IMG/VR virus record: IMGVR_UViG_3300027857_000029
Coordinates: 1-45,524 of that record
Length of the DNA: 45,524 bases
Source of the DNA: a virus
Direction: 5' to 3' (one strand)
Part shown: positions 19,990 through 27,544 of the stretch, in pieces
Position numbering within the stretch: the stretch's first letter is position 1
Layout of the letters: each line of letters opens with the position of its first letter
Notes under the pieces: model-generated
Seen by the model: the letters and a program-made list of their open reading frames with translations, nothing else
What the model was told of the DNA's origin: nothing
The model's database searches: none
Position numbers and translations under genes: made by a program

Positions 19990-21018
19990 TCAGAACAGAG
20001 TGTTGAAGAAGAACGAATTCAACGCCTCGGTGTTCGAAACATAGGTGATTAATATGGCGCCCTGCGCTCCGCTGCCCGGCTTCTGCGAGCCAGTTGGCGG
20101 ACCGGCCTGACCACCACCACCGCCGCCGCCGCCCCAGCGACCACCATTCCCGCCAAGCGACACCGTCGGGCTTGAACCAGTGCCAACACCGCCTCCGCCT
20201 CCGGAACCAAAATTGGCGCCCCACAACTGACCGTCGCCACCGTTGCCGCCGGTAGATGACGTGCCTCCGAAGCCACCGCCACCACCACCACCTTTCGTGC
20301 CGTTGCCGCCCGGCACACCGTTGGACGGTGCTCCGACACCAGCACTCCCAGACCCGCCTGCGGTGTTGAAACCTCCGTTTGCTCCGGGGCTGGTGCCTGG
20401 TGCATTGCCGCCGCCGCTGGCGCCTCCGGTATCGGCGCCGGCACCACCGCCAGCGCCACCATTGGTGCCAGAGCCGCCCTGCCCACCGGCGGCCCCGTCG
20501 CCGCCAGAACCTCCAGCACCGCCGCCGCCGCTGGAGGTTCCCCCGTTGGGTCCACCATTACCACCGCTGTGCTTGATGTTGCCTGTGCCAAGAGCAATGC
20601 CGGATGCCGCAGCGCCGCCTGTGCCGCCTGCCCCCGTCCCAAAGCCGCCATGTATGGCGCCGTTTCCGCCCTTGGCTCCGCAGATTACGCCGGAAGACGA
20701 AATGTTGGTGGCGGTGTTGTTGTTGGCGATCCAGGTATCACCGCCGGGCGGACCGTCCGTGCTGGAGGTCGCGGCTGGAACGCCACCCGTCCCGATATTA
20801 ATGTTGACCGTTGCGCCGGGAACGAGCGCTTGAGCGAGCGATTTCGAATAACCGCCGCCACCACCCCCCAAAGACGCAAAACTGGATGTGTCCCAGGTAG
20901 ACGGAGCGCCACCGCCGCCGATGCACTCGATCGTGCTACCTGTCGTTGACCAGTCTGACGGCACAACCCAGGTGGTTTGAGCGGTGTTGCTGAGCAAGAC
21001 GGTCTTTGTCACCGCCAT
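19990..21018 (-). CDS. glycine-rich tail fibre / adhesin-like protein
   Basis: 342 aa. The N-terminal beta segment TTWVVPSDWSTTGSTIECIG leads into a very long Gly-rich region (about residues 35-325; e.g. GGGGGGYSKSLAQALVPGAT, GGNGGRWGGGGGGG). It closes with GSGAQGAILITYVSNTEALN. WVVP.DW......ECIGGGGAG at the start and GA.GAI.I.Y at the end are the signature of the glycine-rich domain found on phage tail fibres and gp38-like adhesins, where poly-Gly helices carry receptor-binding loops. Start ATG 21018 overlaps the upstream stop. The TTC/Phe-rich C-terminus (SFFFNTLF) is unusual. Confidence 0.75.
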   Translation of the reverse strand: MAVTKTVLLSNTAQTTWVVPSDWSTTGSTIECIGGGGAPSTWDTSSFASLGGGGGGYSKSLAQALVPGATVNINIGTGGVPAATSSTDGPPGGDTWIANNNTATNISSSGVICGAKGGNGAIHGGFGTGAGGTGGAAASGIALGTGNIKHSGGNGGPNGGTSSGGGGAGGSGGDGAAGGQGGSGTNGGAGGGAGADTGGASGGGNAPGTSPGANGGFNTAGGSGSAGVGAPSNGVPGGNGTKGGGGGGGFGGTSSTGGNGGDGQLWGANFGSGGGGGVGTGSSPTVSLGGNGGRWGGGGGGGGQAGPPTGSQKPGSGAQGAILITYVSNTEALNSFFFNTLF

Positions 21019-21848
21019 TAGACGACAAATCCTTGGTTCAAGCCCTCAAACCGCAGCAAATTTGTCGTGCCAGCGACCGTTCCGGGAGCAATAAAGGTCA
21101 GGTTGTCTGTCGTATTTGGCGCACTGCCCGTGTAGTTCGACAGAGGCAGGGTGGCTGATGAGAGAAAACCTGCTGCTGCGGTCGAACCAGCCTGGAACGT
21201 CACGGTCCCGACTGTTGGGCCATTGATCACGTCGATCATGACCCGTTGGCGGGTTTGCACGGTGCCCACGTTGAGCGTGATCGTGCCGCCCGCGGTCGGC
21301 ATCGTCAGGATCACATCCATGCCCACGGTTGGAGACAGAGTGATCGTGCCGCCTGCGGTGGTCGTGCAGTTGGTGATGGTCTGGGAGAACGTCGGTCCCG
21401 TGGCTCCGGTGGCTCCAGTCGCGCCCGTAGGTCCGGTGGGTCCCGGCACTGTCGAGGCTGCACCGGTAGCGCCCGTGGGGCCTGCTGGCCCGGTGGGTCC
21501 CTGAGGTCCGATTGCGCCGCCGATCTGGAGATACCACACTCGCGGCTGCAAACTGAGGGGGGTCTCGGTCGCGTTGACCGCCACCGAGAGGCCTGGATTG
21601 AGGGTCAGCGGCTGATTGATGGCAAAGCCGAAGATCTGGTCCCCGTTCGACGGGTAGATGAACAACGGGTTGGTGCCATTGTTCAGAATGGTCAGATTGA
21701 CATTGATGACCGCCGGCAGGCGGCAGCCGGTGCCGCTCGGCACGTTGGTGAATTCGTTGAACTGCCGCGTGATCGGTGCAGCATCGGACTGTTTGGTGCC
21801 GGCCGCCGATAGGTTCGACAGCCCGAGAACCGGGAAGCCGAAACTCAT
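21018..21848 (-). CDS. tail fibre-like protein with collagen-like repeats
   Basis: 276 aa from ATG 21848, which overlaps the upstream stop (ATGA). N-terminal beta domain (residues about 1-115, e.g. LPAVINVNLTILNNGTNPLF), then a Gly-X-Y collagen-like stretch (IGPQGPTGPAGPTGATGAAS, GPTGPTGATGATGATGP), then a beta-rich C-terminal domain (GTITLSPTVGMDVILTMPTA). Collagen-like shafts occur in phage fibres and trimerise. It is probably a virion surface fibre or plug. Confidence 0.72.
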   Translation of the reverse strand: MSFGFPVLGLSNLSAAGTKQSDAAPITRQFNEFTNVPSGTGCRLPAVINVNLTILNNGTNPLFIYPSNGDQIFGFAINQPLTLNPGLSVAVNATETPLSLQPRVWYLQIGGAIGPQGPTGPAGPTGATGAASTVPGPTGPTGATGATGATGPTFSQTITNCTTTAGGTITLSPTVGMDVILTMPTAGGTITLNVGTVQTRQRVMIDVINGPTVGTVTFQAGSTAAAGFLSSATLPLSNYTGSAPNTTDNLTFIAPGTVAGTTNLLRFEGLNQGFVV

Positions 21849-24277
21849 CTTGAACGCTGCCTTAGGGTCAACAGCGCGCACCATGTCATAAGGACCAGCA
21901 CTGCAACAAAAAGTGCTCGGATCTCCCATTGCTGCCTCTGCGCCGTTACCACCAGTGCGGCAATGATGCCCTCTTGGCGGTAGCTCTTTGGCGTCGTCAG
22001 ATCGTCTTCGTAAATAGCGAGGCGGGGATCAACCGCTGCCACATTTTCGGCAGTCAGCCCAATCTGCGGGCGGTCATAGTTCGGATCGGCGTTTGGCTCC
22101 CCCGGGGTCTTCATCTTGAACTCTAGCGGATGGAGCGCCATCACATCGGCCACCATTCGATCGGCATCCAGTTCGCCAAGTGCGTCCTTGAAGCGGAGCG
22201 ACGAAATCGTGCAAGCCGACGTCTGCAGGGTCAGCACGTTGCCCGCTGCCATGCAAACAAAGTCTGCGTTGGTGCCGGTCGTCACTGCTGGCAATGTGAT
22301 ATTGCCAGCCCCGTCCATGGAAAATCCTTTGACGCCCCCGAACATCTGGAACGACAGATTATTGGCTGCACTACCAGGCCCCACCAGGTTGAATGCTATG
22401 ACCACATCCTGATCAGTGCTCTCGCCCACACCCAGGTGGATGGATGTATTGGTCCCAGTGTTCATGTTCGGGGCCAAAACCAGTAACGGGTTAGACAGTG
22501 TCGCTACAGACGTGCTGACCGTCTGCGCATCCGACCCTGCCAGATTGATGTGGAGAGTCCCGTTGAGGTTCGATGTAGTCGCACTGAGCGTGCCGACGGT
22601 GATCGGGCCTGTCGTGACCAGTCGCCCGGCGGGGCCGTTGAGATTATACACCCCGAGTGAGCCGGGCGGATTAAAGGTCCAACCGTTGAAGTTGTTCATC
22701 GAGACATTGTTGAGCGCGTTGTCGGTCGCAGTAACCGCAGTCCACCCAGCAGTGAACGCTGTGTCAACCGAGTTCCCGACCATCTCTAGCGCGCCGCCGG
22801 ACTGCGCTACGTATTGGCCATTGGTGGCGTTACCTGGGCCTGAGAAGTGCACGCCGTTGATGTGCAGCGAACCGCCAGCCTGCGAAATCAGAGCTGGCGT
22901 GCCGCCGCCGCTTCGGATCAGGCTGCCGCCGTTGATGTCCAGGCCACCCTGGGTTAACACCACGGACGGCGCGGCGACGTAGTTACTCCCCAGGTAGTAG
23001 TTGCTGATGCTCGTCACGAATGAGGCATTGGAGTTGACGGCGAGTGCGCCGGCACCGGAAAATGCGCCGAGCGTGGAATACATGTCGGTGATCTTAAGGA
23101 AGCCAGAACCGCTCGTGGCCAGCACATTCAGGATCGCGTTGCTGCCGTCCATTTGCAGCGAGGTGATGGTGCCCCAGGTAAATGGCGCCTTTACGTTGAC
23201 GATGCCAGTCCAGTCCTGGAACTTACCGATGACCACGCCGTCCATCTCGCCAAAGTTCGCCGCGACGGTAGTGCCGTCGTAGAAGACACTGGACAGGGCT
23301 TTCTGGGCCAGCGCATTGGTGCCGAAGTTATAGAATACGTAAGTGTCGATCTGCGGGAAATTGAAGCCGCTGTCGGTGTCCAAGCCTATGTCGAACGCCT
23401 CTCCCTGGAGCACGCCAAAGTGGAAGGTCGAGCCACGCTGGTAAACACCGTCCCAGGCGCCGACGAACAGCACCCGATCGAGGAACAGGTTCACAGCGCC
23501 GTTATTGTAGATCGCCCACGGGTATTTGCAGCCCGTCCCGCCGACCGTCGTCGTGCAGCCCTGCGCCAGTGTTTTGAATTGCGAGCGCGGCGCGGCGAAC
23601 CGGATCGTGTCGCCATTGCCTACGCCAGGGGCTGCCACGTTCGCAGACAACGTAGCGGTCAGACCGGACACCGTAGCAGTCGTCGCCGCCGACGCCGTGA
23701 AATAGGCTGTGGAGGGGATCGCAGCGGACGCGGTGCTATCGATCACAACCATGCCGTTGACCACGCCGGATGCCGACGCCAGAGCGATGGTATTACCGCC
23801 GGCCGCTGTGGCCGCCGTTGTGGTCGTGGTGATATCATTCGGCTGGTGGAACAGGAACTGCACGCCGATGACGCAGGGTTGAACCATCGTGCCGTTGCCG
23901 GTCGTCACGACCACTACGCCTGATGCAGCGCTGTTGAAGTCCGAATTAACGTCGATGATGGTGCCGTCGCCGTCTCCGACGAGACATTGCGACTGCGTCG
24001 TGCTGCCGAGGTTGATCTGGTTCTTGACGTGATAGGTCCCCGCAGGGAGATACACGTTGGCGATGGTGCCGTTGCGGGTGGCCGCGAGCGCGGAGTTTAT
24101 GGCGACTGAGTTGTCGGATGTCTGGCTCCCGGTGGCATCAGCCCCGTAATTCAGCACATTAACCATCAACTGGCTCACCGGGGCGCCGGCTGGCGGGGTT
24201 GGCCCCTGGCCAACCTGCGCCAAAGCGTTCGAGCCAATCAGCCCAGCAAGAACCAGGAATACAGGGAGAAGCCTCAT
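21845..24277 (-). CDS. tailspike-like protein with signal peptide and S74-type chaperone domain
   Basis: 810 aa. Residues 1-21 (MRLLPVFLVLAGLIGSNALA) look like a Sec signal peptide. Then comes a pectate-lyase-like beta-helix start: VNVLNYGADATGSQTSDNSV, AINSALAATRNGTIANVYLP and AGTYHVKNQINL, followed by long beta-rich repeats. Near the C-terminus, SLRFKDALGELDADRMVADV, LHPLEFKMKTPG and RPQIGLTAENVAAVDPRLAI match the peptidase S74 intramolecular chaperone, with Ser before LRFK as the expected self-cleavage residue. After it a hydrophobic segment (ALFVAVLVLMTWCALLTLRQ) could span a membrane. Signal peptide plus terminal membrane helix are atypical for a tailspike. Confidence 0.78.
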   Translation of the reverse strand: MRLLPVFLVLAGLIGSNALAQVGQGPTPPAGAPVSQLMVNVLNYGADATGSQTSDNSVAINSALAATRNGTIANVYLPAGTYHVKNQINLGSTTQSQCLVGDGDGTIIDVNSDFNSAASGVVVVTTGNGTMVQPCVIGVQFLFHQPNDITTTTTAATAAGGNTIALASASGVVNGMVVIDSTASAAIPSTAYFTASAATTATVSGLTATLSANVAAPGVGNGDTIRFAAPRSQFKTLAQGCTTTVGGTGCKYPWAIYNNGAVNLFLDRVLFVGAWDGVYQRGSTFHFGVLQGEAFDIGLDTDSGFNFPQIDTYVFYNFGTNALAQKALSSVFYDGTTVAANFGEMDGVVIGKFQDWTGIVNVKAPFTWGTITSLQMDGSNAILNVLATSGSGFLKITDMYSTLGAFSGAGALAVNSNASFVTSISNYYLGSNYVAAPSVVLTQGGLDINGGSLIRSGGGTPALISQAGGSLHINGVHFSGPGNATNGQYVAQSGGALEMVGNSVDTAFTAGWTAVTATDNALNNVSMNNFNGWTFNPPGSLGVYNLNGPAGRLVTTGPITVGTLSATTSNLNGTLHINLAGSDAQTVSTSVATLSNPLLVLAPNMNTGTNTSIHLGVGESTDQDVVIAFNLVGPGSAANNLSFQMFGGVKGFSMDGAGNITLPAVTTGTNADFVCMAAGNVLTLQTSACTISSLRFKDALGELDADRMVADVMALHPLEFKMKTPGEPNADPNYDRPQIGLTAENVAAVDPRLAIYEDDLTTPKSYRQEGIIAALVVTAQRQQWEIRALFVAVLVLMTWCALLTLRQRSR

Positions 24278-24290
24278 TTGAGGGGCGTCC

Positions 24291-24689
24291 TTAGTTGCGG
24301 AACTGGACGAGATTTGGCGACGAGCACCCGGCGGTTGAGAACAGGCTGGGGACGTTCTGGGTGCCGGTCAGGTCCACCGTGTCACTGCTTAGGTTGGTGC
24401 CACCGAACTGTTCGCCTGAGGTCGCCGTCGCGGTTCCGCCGCCCCAGTTGACAGTGAACTGGCAGCCGCTTCCTGGTGCGATAAAGGTCAGTCGCCCGAA
24501 CGAGCCCGGCTGCGGCAACGCGCCAGAGCCTGGACTCATGGTCACGTTGGCGGCTGTCAGTGGCGTGCTGACACCTGCCGTGAGCGCCATGGTGCCCTGG
24601 TAGGTTGTTCTACCTGTGGTGACCGCCTGCTGTGCAAAGGCGGAACCGGGAACCAGCAACAAAAGGAAAAGGAGGAACCGGAACAACAT
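24291..24689 (-). CDS. secreted small protein of the tail region
   Basis: 132 aa from ATG 24689 (a GTG at 24719 would lie inside the conserved motif). Residues 1-19 (MLFRFLLFLLLLVPGSAFAQ) form a clear Sec signal peptide with an A-x-A cleavage site. The mature part is a small beta-rich domain (TYQGTMALTAGVSTPLTAAN, GRLTFIAPGSGCQFTVNWGG) with two Cys residues. It starts a transcription unit with the tailspike, collagen-like and Gly-rich genes if the upstream motif is a promoter. Confidence 0.68.
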   Translation of the reverse strand: MLFRFLLFLLLLVPGSAFAQQAVTTGRTTYQGTMALTAGVSTPLTAANVTMSPGSGALPQPGSFGRLTFIAPGSGCQFTVNWGGGTATATSGEQFGGTNLSSDTVDLTGTQNVPSLFSTAGCSSPNLVQFRN

Positions 24690-24716
24690 GGATGCACCAG
24701 GAAAAAACTGTCTGGA

Positions 24717-24741
24717 CACCCGTGAAGGCCCGTCACGGTTC
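24717..24741 (-). promoter_or_regulatory. conserved 25-nt dyad motif, copy 4 (tail gene leader)
   Basis: Minus strand: GAACCGTG, ACGGGCCTT, CACGGGTG. CCGTG pairs with CACGG. It lies 27 nt upstream of the ATG at 24689. Confidence 0.6.
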
Positions 24742-24765
24742 GGCGCTTAATCTATGCCCTACCGG

Positions 24766-25848
24766 TCAGGGTTTCGCAACAATCAGTGCTCGTCGGGCGA
24801 AGGCGGCGTTGGTCTTCACCCGATCGACGTGCGGACATTTGCCTTCGGCCAGAAGCAATTCGCTGGCATCGAGCGACAGCCGGTAATGGCCTGCCCAATA
24901 GGCGTTGATCGCCAGTTCGTCGATCAGAGCCCACTCGTAGATCCATGGTTCGACGAACAGGCCATTGCTGGGTGGAAGGCTGGTGTGGCGGACGCCTTCC
25001 TGAGCATACAAAAGACCGTCGGCGAACTGCTTTCTGGCGCGGCACAGTCGGGCCGCTCCGTGATAGGCCTCGGCTCGGCTCATGTTTACCCGGATGGCCT
25101 GTTGGTAGAAGCCAAGCGCCTCGTCCGGTTTGATTTCCTCGGCGATCCGGCCGGCGTTCAACAGGCTGACGTAGACCTCCTCGGACCATAAGCCCTGAGC
25201 GGCTCGCCACTCGTATGAGACCAGGGCGTGGTGTTTTTCGCCGCAGTCACGCCAGCTTTGCGCCAGATAAAACCCATATCGGGCCTTCAAGAAGCTCTCC
25301 TTTTCCTCGGAAAAGGCTTTTTCCAGGATCAGCGCGTCCTTGCGATAGGTCTCCGGGTCTTTGCCGCGGGCACCGCCTGAGCCGACCTGGATAACCCACG
25401 GCACGCCGTCACCGGGACCGGCGTCCGAGCATTCCAGGAACTCATGGAGCACCCCCCGGTAGCGCCAGGGCAGCTTGTTGCTGACAAGCTGAACCCGCGG
25501 GTAGGTGATCCCCTGATACCGGAAAAGCACGCTATAGCTGTCCGCGGTGAGCGGCACCTGTGCCCATTCTGCAAGGATGTCGTCGGCGTCGATGATGAAC
25601 GAATAATCGGCCATCGGCCGGGCCAGGGCGAGCGCTTCGCTGCGGTTGTGTGCGAAATCGACCCACGGCCGTTCGATCAAATAGCCGGGCTTCAGGTCCA
25701 GGAACGTCGCCTTGATCAGATCCTGGGTGCCATCGGTCGAACCGGTGTCCACGATACACCACGTGTCGATCACCGGCATCACGGACTTCAGGCAGCGCAC
25801 GATGACGTCCGCCTCGTTCTTCACGATCATCGACAGGCAAATGGTCAT
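24766..25848 (-). CDS. family 2 glycosyltransferase with C-terminal helical repeats
   Basis: 360 aa. Classical GT2 N-terminus: ICLSMIVKNEADVIVRCLKS, then WCIVDTGSTDGTQDLIK, FAHNRSEALALARPMADYSF and IIDADDILAEW (DxD metal site). This matches the WaaE/KdtX-like group. From about residue 170 come helical TPR-like repeats (EAYHGAARLCRARKQFADGL). The start ATG 25848 overlaps the previous stop. Its substrate is unknown; it may glycosylate the tail proteins encoded next to it or host surface sugars. Confidence 0.88.
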   Translation of the reverse strand: MTICLSMIVKNEADVIVRCLKSVMPVIDTWCIVDTGSTDGTQDLIKATFLDLKPGYLIERPWVDFAHNRSEALALARPMADYSFIIDADDILAEWAQVPLTADSYSVLFRYQGITYPRVQLVSNKLPWRYRGVLHEFLECSDAGPGDGVPWVIQVGSGGARGKDPETYRKDALILEKAFSEEKESFLKARYGFYLAQSWRDCGEKHHALVSYEWRAAQGLWSEEVYVSLLNAGRIAEEIKPDEALGFYQQAIRVNMSRAEAYHGAARLCRARKQFADGLLYAQEGVRHTSLPPSNGLFVEPWIYEWALIDELAINAYWAGHYRLSLDASELLLAEGKCPHVDRVKTNAAFARRALIVAKP

Positions 25849-26126
25849 TTGATGCGGTAGCCTTCTTCCTCAGGTGTTTCGCCCATCGCCTGCTTCAGCA
25901 CGGTGACGTTCAGTTGATCGACGTAGGTTTGAATGTTGTCCCGGTCGAGCAACCGCACATAGACGTAAAGCTCGGCCTTCGGGTGGAACAGAATGATGGC
26001 CGGCTCCAGGCCCTCCACGTTGAGCAAACGAGCTTCCATGCTCTTGGGGATTGGCGGTATCGCGTCGGGCGCGAGCAAATCCAACTTTCGGATGTCAATA
26101 TCCGTCGGGATCAAACGTGTAGTCAT
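25845..26126 (-). CDS. small protein, unknown
   Basis: 93 aa from ATG 26126 with GGAGAGG upstream; the gene overlaps the 3' end of the preceding one by 32 nt. Sequence includes IRKLDLLAPDAIPPIPKSME, PAIILFHPKAELYVYVRLLD and TVLKQAMGETPEEEGYRIK. A mixed alpha/beta small domain; no family recognised. It sits directly before the glycosyltransferase, with stop/start overlap. Confidence 0.6.
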   Translation of the reverse strand: MTTRLIPTDIDIRKLDLLAPDAIPPIPKSMEARLLNVEGLEPAIILFHPKAELYVYVRLLDRDNIQTYVDQLNVTVLKQAMGETPEEEGYRIK

Positions 26127-26364
26127 CAAGCCTCTCCGGTCTGGGGCGGTCCATGCTCACTTCGCCGGGGGGCTGGTCGGTTTCGACCGCGTCAGCAAGC
26201 CGGGCCAGCATCTCTTCCTTCTGGGCGCGTCGCTTGCGGCCCTCAGGCGCCTTGGGCGCCCTGATCCAGTAGGCCCCTTTTCCGGTGTGGCAAATGTAGG
26301 TGATGGCCTCAGCGTCAAGCCCAGGGTCGTAGTGGATGATCGGCGGTTGGAAGACCAGAGGCAC
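26095..26364 (-). CDS. small protein, unknown
   Basis: 89 aa, GTG start. Starts MPLVFQPPIIHYDPGLDAEA, with ICHTGKGAYWIRAPKAPEG and a basic-acidic C-terminal half. Coupled to both neighbours by short overlaps. No function recognised. Confidence 0.55.
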   Translation of the reverse strand: MPLVFQPPIIHYDPGLDAEAITYICHTGKGAYWIRAPKAPEGRKRRAQKEEMLARLADAVETDQPPGEVSMDRPRPERLDDYTFDPDGY

Positions 26365-26754
26365 TCAGGCGTGGCCCGCCTGAGAGTGGTGGAGGCGCTT
26401 GAAGCCCATCCGGCCGACCGCTCTGTCCACCAGCGCCGGCACGTCGGGCTGGTTACAGTCCGTGCAGATCAAGCCCCACAAGGCATCTTCGCCTGGGGCG
26501 ATCTGTTTTGAGACGAAAAGCAGGAGCGCGACGCCGTTCAGATCGGCCTCACGGCCGCACAGAACGCACCGTTGGCCGCCCTTCAGGATCACGGGAACCG
26601 CTTTGCCGACCGCACTGAGGCGCATCTGCGCGTCCTCGTCGCCACCCTGGGCCGCCACGTAGATGCTCGGCATCTCCGAGGACTGGACCACCATCACCGA
26701 TGCGGTGCCCCACTCAAGCAGTTCGTCGTAGGCCTTCTTGACCTCGTCGCTCAT
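26365..26754 (-). CDS. small zinc-ribbon-like protein
   Basis: 129 aa. Central CVLCGREADLNGVALLLFVS and later LICTDCNQPDVPALVDRAVG give two CxxC pairs about 40 residues apart, enough for one zinc site. N-terminal helix DEVKKAYDELLEWGTASVMV. ATG overlaps the stop of the preceding gene (ATGA). Function unknown. Confidence 0.62.
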   Translation of the reverse strand: MSDEVKKAYDELLEWGTASVMVVQSSEMPSIYVAAQGGDEDAQMRLSAVGKAVPVILKGGQRCVLCGREADLNGVALLLFVSKQIAPGEDALWGLICTDCNQPDVPALVDRAVGRMGFKRLHHSQAGHA

Positions 26755-26945
26755 CCCGACAGTTCCGCCGAGGTCCGCCAGCGCTCCCGGATCTGGGCAA
26801 TGTCCTCGCTCAACCGCTGCTCCATGCCACGGAACTCAGCAACGAACCGGCCAAAAGCGTCCGCCTTGGCCTGAAGAACGTCGATGTCCGCCTGGTTGGC
26901 TTCACGTGAAGCGCCCATCGCTGGGTCCCATATTGTCAGCGCCAT
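26751..26945 (-). CDS. small helical protein, possibly 5'-truncated
   Basis: 64 aa from ATG 26945: MALTIWDPAMGASREANQAD, then a helical AKADAFGRFVAEFRGMEQRL. In the same frame directly upstream the sequence reads CNSWCVYDKGVCKFCGWPKD, a convincing CxxC pair, but no usual start codon precedes it before the HNH gene. The visible ORF may be the remnant of a longer zinc-finger protein interrupted by that insertion. Confidence 0.5.
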   Translation of the reverse strand: MALTIWDPAMGASREANQADIDVLQAKADAFGRFVAEFRGMEQRLSEDIAQIRERWRTSAELSG

Positions 26946-27025
26946 GCTTGTTCGGTCCTTCGGCCAGCCACAAAATTTGCATACGCCTTTGTCATAGACG
27001 CACCAGGAGTTGCAACGTTCGATCC

Positions 27026-27544
27026 TCAGATAAGTAAGCCCTGACCGTTGGAGGCGAACGGGCGAGCGCCTTTCGACGAATTGCAGGGCTTGCAGATAAT
27101 TCTGAGGTTCCGGATTTCGTGCCGGCCACCTTTTGCAAGGGCGGTCACATGGTCAACGGATTTCTCTCGCACGTTGGAGAATTTGTTTTTGCAGTCAGGG
27201 CAGGTTTTTGCCCTCCGGATCATCCTAGGAAGCGCATTCCTTGGGAGGCGTTCGACCGTAGCTCCACGCTCCAGGGCACAGCGGCGGCTTTCCCTAGCCT
27301 TTTTGATGACGACATATTTATCCGTCTTCCGATAACGATCCTGGATCTGCTTGGCTCTTTCTCGGTTTCTGGCGCCCCACCCAGCCCTGATGCGGTTTCG
27401 GTCAACTTCACATGCCAAACACCGGGAATACTTCGTGCAACGCTCCTCCACGTGGCCATGTTTGCACGGCTTCCCGGTGAAATAACGCGGAAGGCCGGCG
27501 GCCCGCGCTTGTTCCAGGCTCAGAAGTGGCGGCATCTCGGTCAA
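27026..27544 (-). CDS. HNH endonuclease
   Basis: 172 aa. N-terminal Cys/His module KPCKHGHVEERCTKYSRCLA (often seen in phage HNH proteins), basic linker, then CPDCKNKFSNVREKSVDHVT (zinc Cys and catalytic DH) and NLRIICKPCNSSKGARP (Asn and second Cys pair). Stop at 27026, start overlapping the glycosyltransferase-like gene end. Probably a mobile endonuclease inserted within this operon. Confidence 0.85.
   Translation of the reverse strand: MTEMPPLLSLEQARAAGLPRYFTGKPCKHGHVEERCTKYSRCLACEVDRNRIRAGWGARNRERAKQIQDRYRKTDKYVVIKKARESRRCALERGATVERLPRNALPRMIRRAKTCPDCKNKFSNVREKSVDHVTALAKGGRHEIRNLRIICKPCNSSKGARPFASNGQGLLI

Noticed and set aside
20243-20833. Plus-strand Pro-rich open frame
   Set aside because: It is the antisense of the glycine-rich fibre gene; Gly codons read backwards give Pro.
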